NCBI RefSeq assembly: GCF_022539505.1
Contig: NC_061514.1
Coordinates: 37,291,769-37,355,768, forward strand
Reading direction: 5' to 3'
DNA: 64,000 nucleotides
DNA from: Lolium rigidum
Lineage: Eukaryota; Streptophyta; Magnoliopsida; Poales; Poaceae
The position numbers and the translations under genes were made by a program. Of this stretch, positions 23,637 through 34,182 are shown in pieces. The notes under the pieces are model-generated. The model ran no database searches. It saw only the letters and a list, made by a program, of their open reading frames with translations, and was not told where the DNA came from. Positions within the stretch are counted from its first letter, which is position 1; every line of letters starts with the position of its first letter.

Positions 23637-25351
23637 TGATACGTCTCCGACGTATCGATAATTTCTTATGTTCCATGCCACATTATTGATGATATCTACA
23701 TGTTTTATACACTTTATATGTCATATGTATGCGTTTTCCGGAACTAACCTATTGACGAGATGCCGAAGGGCCAGTTCCTGTTTTCTGCTGTTTTTGGTTC
23801 CAGAAATCCTAGTAAGGAAATATTCTCGGAATCGGACGAAATCAAGGCCCAGCATCCTATTTTTCCACGAAGCTTCCGGAACACCCGAGAGTCGCGGAGG
23901 GGGGCCACTGGGCCCCCAGATGACAGGGCGGCGCGGCCTAGGGGGGCGCCCCCCTAGTGTGTCACCGCCTCGTTGCCTCTCCGACTCCGCCTCTTCGCCT
24001 ATAAAAAGGTCCCTGACCTAAAACTTCGATACGGAAAAGCCACGGTACGAGAAACCTTCCAGAGCCGCCGCCATCGCGAACCAAGATCTGGGGGACAGGA
24101 GTCTCTGTTCCGGCACGCCGCCGGGACGGGGAAGTGCCCCGGAAGGCTCCTCCATCAACACCACCGCCATCTTCATCAACGCCGCTCGTCTCCCATGAGG
24201 AGGGAGTAGTTCTCCATCGAGGCTCCGGGGCTGTACCGGTAGCTATGTGGTTAATCTCTCTCCTATGTACTTCAATACAATAATCTCATGAGCCGCCTTA
24301 CATGATTGAGATTCATATGATGATGCTTGTAATCTAGATGTCATTATGCTAGTCAAGTGGGTTTTACTTATGTGATCTCCTGGAGACTCCTTGTCCCACG
24401 TGTGTAAAGGTGACAGAGGTGTGCACCGTGTGGGTCTCTTAGGCTATATTTCACGTAATACTTATTCGCTCGTTATGAATGGCATAGTGAAGTGCTTATT
24501 TATATCTCTTTATGATTGCAATGTGTTTTGTATCACAATTTATCCATGTGCTACTCTAGTGATGTTATTAAAGTAGTTTATTCCTCCCGCACGTGTAATG
24601 GTGACAGATGTGTGCATCCGTGTTAGTACTTGGCGTAGGCTATGATTATGATCTCTTGTAGATTATGAAGTTAACTATTGCTATGATGGTATTGATGTGA
24701 TCTATTCCTCCTACATGGTGTGAAGGTGACAAAGGTGCATGCTATGTTAGTACTTGGTTTAGTTGTGTTGATCTGTCATGCACTCTAAGGTTATTTAAAT
24801 ATGAACATTGAATATTGTGGAGCTTGTTAACTCCGGCATTGAGGGTTCGTGTAATTCTACACAGTTAGTGGTGTTCATCATCCAACAAGAGAGTGTAGAG
24901 TCTAGCATCTATCTATTTATTCCGTTATGTGATCAATGTTGAGAGTGTCCACTAGTGAAAGTATGATCCCTAGGCCTTGTTCCTAAATATCGCTATCGCT
25001 GCTTGTTTACTCGTTTTATCGCATCTTTACTTCCTGCAATATTACCACCATCAACCGCACGCCAGCAAGCACTTTTCTCGGTGCCGTTGCTACTCGCTCA
25101 TACTTATTCATACCACTTGTATTTCACTATCTCTTCGCCGAACTAGTGCACCTATTAGGTGTGTTGGGGACACAAGAGACTTCTTGCTTTGTGGTTGCAG
25201 GGTTGCATGAGAGGGATATCTTTGACCTCTTCCTCCCTGAGTTCGATAAACCTTGGGTGATCCACTTAAGGGAAACTTGCTGCTGTTCTACAAACCTCTT
25301 CTTTTGGAGGCCCAACACTGTCTACAAGAATAGAAGCACCCGTAGACATCA
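23637..25351 (+). repeat. E1 3' LTR
   Basis: An uninterrupted 1,715-bp LTR, TGATACG...CATCA, followed by the target duplication CTCCA (25352-25356). It shows what the E1 5' LTR looked like before E2 entered. Confidence 0.9.
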
Positions 25352-25868
25352 CTCCACTCCGGAGATGGCAAGCTCCACAACCACTTCACAAGCTCCACAA
25401 AGGAGAAGCCCGGGCCTCTTCACAATCTTCCTTGAAGAGATCACCGGAGCACCAACCGCCAAGCCAACTAGGAGGTCTCCCTCCAAGAGTAACAAGCTCA
25501 CGGTCTCTCACTCGAACTAATCGTGGTGGAGAGCTCAACACTATGCAATGATGCAAAGCAAGAACACTACATGTGTTCATATCCTTCACACTCAAATCCC
25601 ACCAAAGCAACAAATGCTAGGATGAGATTAGAGAGGAAGAACAAAGAGGAAATCAACAAATGACTCCAAGATCTAGATCCAAAGGGTTCCCCTCACTTAG
25701 AGGAGAGATGGATTGGTGGGGATTGTAGATCTAGATCTCCTCTCTTAGATCCCTCAAGAATGAGCAGGAATCATGGGGGGAATCAAGAGAGAGGGGAAGT
25801 TCTTAAAAGTCAACAATGGAGGAGAGAGAGTGGAAGAACTTGTTTTGCCCAAGGTGGAAGAAGGGCTA

Positions 25869-26260
25869 TTTATAGCCCAAGAGCAAATATAACCGTTGGG
25901 GAAAAGTTGGGCTGAGTCAGCCGTCGAGGAGGCCGGTCAACCGGGCCTAGGGCCGGGCCATCCGGTGCAGGACCCGGTAAGACCGGGCCACAGACCGGAC
26001 CAGCCGGTCCAAACCGGACCAGGCGCCGGGTCGTGACCGGGGCGGGTCTTTGTCGCGCACAACCTGCGCCGGGGAGGCCGGTCCACCGCCCGGTCAGACC
26101 GGACGAGGGGACGGACCCGGCCGGTCCAAACCGGGCCTGTGACCGGGACACTTCTGTGTCTTACAGTACATGACCCGGTTGGCACCAGTCCACGGGCTGG
26201 TTTGAACCGGGCCGGCCGGTGGGACGGCCGGTCACGCCGGGTGAGAAACCGGGCCAGCAG
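25869..26260 (+). repeat. CCGG-rich segment of the E0 LTR
   Basis: About 390 bases are packed with CCGGTC, GGCCGG and ACCGGG motifs, in contrast to the AT-rich flanks. The motifs recur irregularly and not as a clean tandem array. Long ORFs on both strands here (for example 25937-26374 minus) result from base composition and are not genes. Confidence 0.7.
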
Positions 26261-27558
26261 GAAAAACATGTTATACAAAAACTGTGATAACTTTTGTGTC
26301 CTGACCCCGATTGACATGAAACCAATTTTGTTGGAAAGATAACGACGAATAGAATCCCAACAAAAAATCCTCACAAGATATTTTTAGATGTTTTTAGAGA
26401 GGGAGTCTCCCACCGTCAAGAAACGGTGAAGACGTCCAAACTCGAAAACGCAATAGAAGATGCATGCGGATTCCGTTTTCGATGAACTTGGGCTTGTTGT
26501 AAAGCTAGCAACAAGATCAAGAACCTCTCACAGAGAAACACCAAGAAGCAATAGGGATATGCAAAGTATGCAAATGATTGAGCTCCCTAAGATGATGTGA
26601 TCAAGTTACCCAACCGGAAGCCCCTCTTGATAGTGTGGCTATCTATCCTATAATCCGGTCTTCCATCAATCACCTTGAGACCGGTAAAAGGAAAACCTAT
26701 CAAGGCCATACCTTTGCCTTGCGCATCCCGCTTGATCTTGATGATAACTCTTCAAGCTCCACTCAAGCCGGAATGCCACACTTGATCATTGTTGCTTCGT
26801 GAAAACTCACAAATGCTCCCCCATACACCATGATGGGAAAGCTCCATTGATGCACATCTTCACATGTCCATTATCACCAAATGAACGGCAAGCTTCAAGC
26901 ATACGATCCTCTTGAGATGCTCAACTTGAACTTGCTCAACTCAACCTTGATGACGATCACCACTTGATGTCATCCTCTCATGGGCTATATGAGATCTCAC
27001 TTTTGATGCTTGACCATGGAAGATACCTAACCCACATAGAAAACACAAGGGAACATACATGATGGGTTAGTTCATAAAGCATGATTGACACGGCTTACCA
27101 TACCACATGACTTCTCGTGGCACATTCTTCATGCTTCATGTGTTGACCAATCTTGAATCTATTCTTCACTCTTTGTATTGGTCAACCTTGTATCTTCTCA
27201 TGCTCTATCATACTATCTTGAGGTGTATAAAGAATTCTTCACTTGGAATCAAGCACTCAAGATCTTGATCACTCGTTGCTTATTACATAAGCTAGAGCAT
27301 GGCTAATATTGAGTTCCACATAAGAACTCTATCTTCATTTCTTCTTCTTGATCATATCACATATATATCTTCAAATCGATGATTGATGCCAATACACAAG
27401 GTATATCTTTATCTTCATGGCATCCATACTTGAATCCAACACATGGAATGCAAGTAGTACCTATGGAATATTCCTTCATATAAACTCAATGAAAACATTA
27501 GTCCATAGGGTTTGTCATTAATTACCAAAACCACACATAGGGGCAATATACCCTTACA

Positions 27559-27830
27559 TGATGTTTGTGTTGAGCTGGACGTAGAACCTCCGCGGGATGA
27601 GGGCACTGATGATGTGCCCAGCTTACGCTGGAGGCCGATGGTGGGAGGTGGCATGAGCATAGCCTCAACCCTCCCTGGCACCACTGGCTTCAGAGCGCTC
27701 GTCCACCGGTTGAAGACGAGGTTGTCCTGGTAGCCTGGTGGGGGGGGGAACCGTCCTCTGCCCACAGTGTCACACTCCAGATTCATGACCTAGGTAGATA
27801 AGACACCTCCTGTAAGTGCCATGATCTACA
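27559..27830. other. Unassigned GC-rich segment right of E0
   Basis: About 270 bases, probably part of whatever E0 inserted into, possibly continuing the remnant at 3010-4404. There is a run of nine or so Gs near 27743. No product recognised. Confidence 0.3.
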
Positions 27831-29108
27831 TGTATGCGAGTACAAGTAGACAAAAATACCCCGAAGAGTTCTCGGGAGGAGAGCGTCGCAGATTGACAGA
27901 AACACCAAAACGAAGGCTGCTGCAAAGAAGATTGGAGGGGAAAACTCCGCCGGGATCACCGCCGGAGGTATCTCCACCTTCTCCAACGTCTTCATCATCA
28001 TAACCATGATCAAGGGGGAATTGTCCACCTCTGGACTACGGTTTGTGGCAGTAGCTTGATCTATTTCTCTCATGTTATTCATAGTACTTAGTGACATATG
28101 AGCTTCCTATCATGATTATGGTCATATTTGTAATACCTATGTGGTGGATCCTTGTTCTATGATATTGTTATATGAGATCTGATCTTATTATATTTGTGAG
28201 ATGTATTGGTAGATGCATATTATGTACCTCGTTCTTAAGTTTATGTTTTGATCCAACATCTATGCAAGAGCATGTGTGGGGTGATGTATGTGTTAGATGT
28301 AGTAGCAGGATTTTAGTGATTGGATAGTGACAATATGTTCAAGAGCTATTATGGTTTTTACTTTTTTTTGCTACCTCAGCAGGGATAATGCATGTGCTAT
28401 GTTCATCATGCGACAATAATGATGATCTTGTTTGTACAAGATAGCATATTTGATATTCAAACTTCATGTTAAAGTACTTATTGTTATGCTCTGTTAATTC
28501 TTAGTACAAGATTGATGAATTTTCATTCCTGTGGAGCATAAGAGAGGTGTATTGCATCATCTATATGTTAGGATATGATACCCATATTAATTCTGATATT
28601 ACATATAATATTATTTGCATCTTCATATCTCATTGATGAATTGCTTTTGTCCAACACAAGTTTAAGAGAGAATAGCAAGTGAATCCATGAACCCCGGTCC
28701 ACTTTTTTATCATAAGAAACACCTTATCTTGCATTTATATTATTTTCTATTTGCTGCACTATTTTATTTCGAAAATACAAAAATATTTATCTTCCTTATT
28801 TGCATCCAAAACACCAAAAACAATCAACCTCTTTACAATTTGTTTACTTAGTTATTTTATATAATTTAGTTTCTACTTGTTTTATTACTACTTGTGTTAT
28901 TTATTTACACAAAAACTTGCACTTGATAACCACGCGGTGGAGTTGGGGATACAAGGCATTTATTTTATTTGTAGGATTGCTTGAAGAAGAGATAAGAGAA
29001 CGCTTTTCCATCCAGTTCCCCGATAGTTCGAGATAAACACTCGAGTCACCCTTGTGGGGAAAATACTTCGTTGACGCAACACTCTACACTTGGAGTCCCA
29101 ACGTCATC
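27831..29108 (+). mobile_element. Old LTR fragment distantly related to E1
   Basis: The order of phrases matches the second half of the E1 LTR. A CTCC-rich CDS-like stretch near 27900-28010 is followed by GTAGCTTGATCTATTTCTCTC, TCATGATTATGG and TTGTAATACC, and it ends with GGAGTCCCAACGTCATCA at 29108. The 5' end is missing and no primer site follows, so it is a truncated, old copy. Confidence 0.5.
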
Positions 29109-29697
29109 ACATGTTTTTTCTGACCGTTTGGTTTCATAGGTACTGATGCGAAGATAGTTCCATGCCGAAGTCAGTCGTGGAGAATGGTATGGAAGCCAAT
29201 ATCTGAGGATTGGTAATGGTGGTTCGGTTCCTGGTGATGATGAGGTTTTGGCTTGGTGATTCGTTAGTTGGAGTAGCGGCATCGACAAGTGGGGGTGGTA
29301 GCACAGGAGGAATTCATAATCTAAACTTGTAGGGTGAAAACCCAATGTCTCGCCTTATTTGGTTGTGCCTGACAATGGCCTTGTTGATGGAATTGTTTTG
29401 TGTGCGCAAACTTTCTCCGGAGTGAAAACTTACAATCTATGATCAGGGCGATCACATCATGTGTGCACTTATCCCTTCTTGGAGGCGTTGTTTTTGGAAA
29501 AGATGGATTCTTGGTGCTATCTTGGTGGTGCTTGGTCCGCTGCTACAAGGAACATATCACCGAAGCGGGACATTTTTTTGTAATTGTTCTTTCTTTTTTA
29601 GTTGTGTGCATCTATATATTATTATGGTACTGCCATATTGTAGAGACGGGGTGTAATTGGTATCTTCGTGATATTAATACATTCTCTTTGTCAAAAA
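29109..29697 (+). mobile_element. Probable LINE 3' end
   Basis: Text such as CTTCTTGGAGGCGTTGTTTT and GACGGGGTGTAATTGGTATC ends at GATATTAATACATTC and a short A-rich tail (TCAAAAAATG, about 29691). This resembles 3' untranslated ends of Triticeae non-LTR elements. No reverse transcriptase remains in the window. Identified from memory, so tentative. Confidence 0.4.
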
Positions 29698-32228
29698 ATG
29701 TGGCAATTGGATCATATTGATGCAACGGTAAAACAGATTATAATGAGGTTTGGCCCAACCATGAGAGTTTAGGACTTCCTAAGAATTTATTTGCTCATTG
29801 TCCTAGGGTGGCCAATATGACAAAGACATGCTAGTGATTCAGAGGGTGCCAACCAATTGCATGGATTGAGGAACCTTCTGATCATCTTAGTAGTGTTTTA
29901 GCGGGTGATGTATCGGTGATTCCAAATTAATAAAGTCGCTATGATGGCTTTCCTTCATTTTTTTTGGTATCTCTAGCATTTTGGTGTTTCATAAAAATGA
30001 ACTTTCTGTTTCAGTGGGAGATTATATTCTCTTAATATCGAGGTGTTAATGGTGACTTCATCAACATCAAAACCCATCAGCTTAGTCCCGAAAGTTCTTA
30101 GGGCACCGCTAGGAATCGGCTCCCGGTGGTTTGCTTCCCATCGGACCTAGTTGTGACCGCAGGATTGAACGCATGTTGGCCGTGAGATGCTAAACCAGTC
30201 ACGGTTTTCAACTAGCCCCGCACAAATACGTCCGTGAAACACGCGCCAGTTTGCATGCTTCCATGCAACAAACCCTGTGATAGGGTATCTGAACTAAATG
30301 CCACCGATGATGATTTTGGTTTTAGGAAGATTATTTAATTCAGTCCGTGTTAAATTTGGTTCCTTGCCGAACAAAGTTTGTTTACAGTATCATTTGACGT
30401 TTGAGACGAAATATAAATTTCTCCAATAGTACTGAGAATGTGCTTCAGCTAATTTGTTTCCAAAAAATAAATTTAGAAAATAATTATGATTGGTATTTTT
30501 ATATGCATTTTTCTTGATGACAGAAGTGTTCGGCTTGATCGGTGGAAGCACTATTTTTCAGTTCTTGATCGGCGGAAGCACCATTTTTTGGGCGTACATT
30601 CCTTAGCACCGAAACATGTTTTTGTACAAAGGAAGCTTTTGTCTTGATAAATGGAAGCATCACTTTTGTGGTGCTAGCAATAAATATATTTTATGCACCA
30701 TGCAATATTCTTTATGCAACCTAGAGAAATGTTTATACTATGCTACTATTTTGTGATATGGAAACAACTTTCTGATAGAAGGCATAAATTTCCCTTCAAA
30801 CAAATCGGTGGAAGCACAACCTGAAGCGGAAATCAATTTGATTTAAACAAAGAAGTTACAACTCTTGAAGTAACAAATAAAACACAAAAACAACAACACT
30901 TTTTCAATTCTGCTTAAACAACGTTGAACACTGTTGTACGGGCTGATTATGCACAACCTCACATGCACTGGAAGCTCCTCCTCGTGAACAAGAGATTGGT
31001 GTTCCGGCAGTGGCGCTCTTGGCAATTTTCTACATCACTTGATATACAAATGAAACTGGGTTAGGAAGAATTATGTCTATACAATAGAAACATCAAGCAA
31101 ACACTAACAGTAACAAAGGTTGAATCATCAATTAGAAACTGAGCATCAACAAAGCACACATAGTTGAAGCACATGCTCAAAGCTGTTGAAGCGAAATTCT
31201 TGTACGATAAGAGCACCACACATTGGTACTAGAGGAAGAAAAACTCAAGTAGGGGAACTTGGCTAAGGCAATGATTTGATGAGATTGTAAAAAACTATGA
31301 AGTAGCATACATTTAGAAGTTATGAATTCGTGAATATCAATTTGGAAGCATGTAAAACAGAAGCATCAATTTTTTTTGTATGCAGCATGTTAACGTCTAT
31401 GTAGAAGCCCACATATTTGAAAACTTCAATATACATTGGCAGCGACCATTTTAGTTGCATATGTACCCCACTTAATCAACATCAACATGGTGTAATTTCT
31501 GAGAAACTTGGTACGCACGAAGCATGAATATAAATCTGACACATCATGAGGGGAGTACATGGAAGCACAAATTATCTAGTAGCATGAATATAAATCTGAC
31601 ACATCCCAAACATGAACATTGCTAATTTTAATATACAGAGATCTAAAACCTAGTAGATGCAACAAAAAAACACCACATATAGGCTAATGAATATAGTGGT
31701 AAAATTGATTTGACAAAGGAATATATACAGGAATAGATGGATTTGATGCGTCAAAAAATGCAGAAAAAAGGCACACATTGGGAGCAAATAGTTGCTATTA
31801 CCTTCTTTCCCGAATCGTGTTGTCCGAGGAGGAATTGAGGGGGCTCCTGAGTCCCGAGAGCGCTGGAATCAGCCAATGTCCCACGGATTCGGAGGAAGCA
31901 GCCACCCAAAGGCCTACTTCTGGCTGCCGCCGGTCAACTCTGGCCCGCGGATGTCTCCTCGCATCGGGCATTCATCCATGCCGACGGACTAGAACCTGGA
32001 ACATATAACAACGGCGATGAGAGAGATCCGAAGCGAGGTGAGAGAGCTGGCCTGCTGAGGAAGCAGAGGAAGGCGAGGTTGGGGATGGGAGTAGAGCGGC
32101 GAGGTGTGGCGGCGGGTGAGGGCGGGGATTAGCGAGGTACGAGCGGCCCGGTGTGGTCTGGGGTTTGTCGCTGGATTAGGGGAGGTGTTACCGCTCAATT
32201 AATGGAGGCATTGTAGCAACATGCGTAC
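29698..32228. other. Unassigned AT-rich region upstream of F-box copy 2
   Basis: No convincing gene. A possible LINE RNase H-type tail ends near AATAAAGTCGCTATGATGG (29932). Around 30530-30680 a GATCGG(T/C)GGAAGCAC phrase recurs. The GC-rich part at 31810-32200 (CCGAATCG, then GCGAGGTGAGAGAGC) looks like captured exon or 5' leader sequence, but no frame extends beyond 76 codons and no family was recognised. TCCCATCGGACC (about 30147) and TCCTATCGGACC (about 32607) might be remnants of the two ends of one DNA element. Confidence 0.3.
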
Positions 32229-32231
32229 TAA

Positions 32232-32520
32232 GAGCAATTCCAACAGTATAGCCAACTGCTGGCTATAACAAGATGTCATATCATTTGTAGTCATCATATA
32301 GCTAACATGTATAATAGTTGGCTATAAGAATGTAGTACTTTACTAATATATGACCCACCTTTCACTCTCACAATGTGCCTAGGAAGCACGCTAGCAAGAA
32401 ATCTGGCTATTGCATAGTAGCCCACCTCCCTTCTCTCTCCTCTTCTCTCTCCTCCAACTCATCTAAAATATATTATTTAATGTCTTATAGTTAGCTGACT
32501 GGACTCTATTGTACTTGCTC
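32232..32520. mobile_element. Tourist/Harbinger-type MITE, 289 bp
   Basis: Inverted ends GAGCAATTCCAACAGTA and TATTGTACTTGCTC are flanked by a TAA duplication on both sides (32229-32231 and 32521-32523). It is noncoding. It lies about 420 bases upstream of the F-box copy 2 start codon, so it may sit in or near the promoter. Confidence 0.75.
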
Positions 32521-32702
32521 TAATTGAGAAAGAAAACTGGTACAAGACCAAGCGTCCGATTCAGAATGCGATGGACGGCATTTTCAGGAGTTCCGATGTT
32601 TGGGTTCCTATCGGACCCCGATAGGTAGTACTATTTACCAAGTTCTTATAGGTAAGATGTGCATGCATTTATAGAGGTGTGTATGTGTATATGTTTCCGA
32701 GT

Positions 32703-34182
32703 GTTTCCTATCCAGACCTGTTTTGGGCCCTCCACGTCTACACTAGTAGCACTTTTACGGCCCGCACTTCACTTCACTCACATCCCGCATCGTCTTGCAG
32801 GGCGAGATGACGGCCACCCTCCGCCGGCCGCCGCCGCCGCCTCCCAAGCTCACCGGCGCGCGTTCTGTTCTCTAGGCATTAGATCGACTCGAATCCACCA
32901 CATCCCGTCCGTCTCCCAGATAATCAGCGAGTAGGGCGAGATGAGCAGCCCCCGATGCCGCCGCCGCTCGCCGGCGGTGAAGACGCCGCTGGAAGACGAC
33001 GACCTCCTCTCCGAGATCCTCCTCCGCCTCCCGCCGCGGCCCTCCTCCCTCCCCCGCGCATCCCTCGTCTGCAAGCGCTGGCACGGCCTCGCCTCCGACC
33101 CCGGCTTCTTCCGCCGCTTCCGCCGCCACCACCGCCGCATCCCTCCGCTCCTCGGGTTCTTCCGCAGGTACGAACTCACCTTCGTGCCTACCCTAGAAGA
33201 TCCGGACCGTGTCCCGCCCGGGCGCTTCTCCTTGCATCGCGGCGACGGCGACCGCTTCATGTCCCTCGGATGCCGCCATGGCCTCGTGCTCATCGTCAAC
33301 TTCACGCCCAGACAGATGCTGGTGTGGGACCCTGTCACCGGTGACCAGCACCGACTCGCCATTCCACCGGGGATCGCGACACATTCAGGGAATATGATAA
33401 TCACCGGGGCGGTGCTTCGCGCTCGCGGCGGAGGCGCCCACTTCCAGGTGGTCTTGACAGTGGCAGACAACCAGGACAAGCAACGCAGACGAGCGCTCGC
33501 CTGCGTCTACTCGTCAGAGACCCGCTTATGGGGTGATCTCATTTCAACACCGCTTCCCTTAGGGGTTCCTAGGAGTGATCAACCCACGGTTGAAGACTTT
33601 GCTAATGTACCCACCTTGGTTTTTACTGGCAAGCCCGCTGTGCTTGCTGGGAATTTCCTTTACTGGGTGCTTGTTGGGAACTTTCAAGGAATTCTTGAGT
33701 TTGATTTGGAGAAGCAAAGCCTAGCTGTGATACGGGTGCCACTGCATATGCTTGAAAATTTCCACTTCTTGAATATGAGGGCAGAGGGTGGTAGCCTCGG
33801 TTTACTCTTTTCGAAAGACAGCACCATTCAATTGTGGAAGAGGAAGACTGGTTGTGATGGTGTTGCTTCATGGGCACTCGGAAGAACTATTGAACTGGAC
33901 AAGCTGCTTTCCCTAGAGTCACAACAAGTATCAGTAAGAATACTAGGTTTCGCTGAGGAAAATAATGTGTTGTTCCTGCAGACATGTGGCATCCAGTATA
34001 TGCTCCATCTTGAGTCGTTGCAGTTCAAGAAACTAAGCGAAAGCATATTAGCTTCCAATTTTCATCCATTTGAAAGTGTCTACACTTCAGGTAATGGAAT
34101 GCCTTCAGATATCACGTTTTATGTAATGATTATTGTATAGAAATATAAATCTTTAACTTTTTTAGTGCTATTTAGCCACATG
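32703..34182 (+). repeat. Right arm of inverted F-box gene duplication
   Basis: This is the inverted partner of 1-1645. It covers leader, uORF, first coding exon and the first 90 bases of the intron. Divergence is modest in the exon, with a few in-frame indels. Confidence 0.9.
32807..32875 (+). CDS. Conserved upstream ORF in leader of F-box copy 2 (22 codons)
   Basis: An ATG at 32807 opens a frame beginning MTATLRRP, with six prolines, ending KLTGARSVL, and stopping at 32875. The stop is 65 bases before the main ATG, the same distance as in copy 1. Frame and both ends are conserved between copies. Confidence 0.45.
   Translation: MTATLRRPPPPPPKLTGARSVL

Larger units (their letters stand above)
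4846..25351 (+). mobile_element. E1: non-autonomous LTR retrotransposon, Fatima/Sabrina-like, interrupted
   Basis: The 5' LTR is 4846-5058 plus 18658-20162 (E2 lies between) and the 3' LTR is 23637-25351, about 1,715 bp each. Ends are TGATACG...CATCA. The 5-bp target duplication CTCCA is perfect (4841-4845 and 25352-25356). A primer-binding site like the 3' end of tRNA-Asp follows the 5' LTR. The only coding capacity is a 241-codon ORF of unknown function. No gag, protease, RT or integrase is seen, so movement would need proteins supplied in trans. The family name is from memory of Triticeae LTR sequences and should be checked. Confidence 0.85.
4405..27558 (+). mobile_element. E0: probable solo LTR, split by the nested elements
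   Basis: The two halves, 4405-4845 and 25357-27558, together make about 2.64 kb. The ends are TGAAAGG at 4405 and CCTTACA at 27558, a short inverted repeat with one mismatch of the kind that bounds LTRs. The flanks GGATG (4400-4404) and TGATG (27559-27563) fit a 5-bp target duplication with one mismatch. The left part contains GCCTAGAGGGGGGGTGAATAGG-type text (about 4422), which is common at the start of grass LTRs. No coding or internal region was found, so a solo LTR is the simplest reading. Confidence 0.6.

Noticed and set aside
25937..26374. 145-codon minus-strand ORF in the E0 LTR
   Set aside because: It is made of CCGG-rich repeats and has no domain; open frames on both strands reflect composition.
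32659..32934. 91-codon ORF spanning the leader of F-box copy 2 (and its partner at 1422-1721 in copy 1)
   Set aside because: The N-terminal parts differ completely between the copies. Only the region overlapping the conserved leader is shared, so the smaller uORF explains the conservation better.
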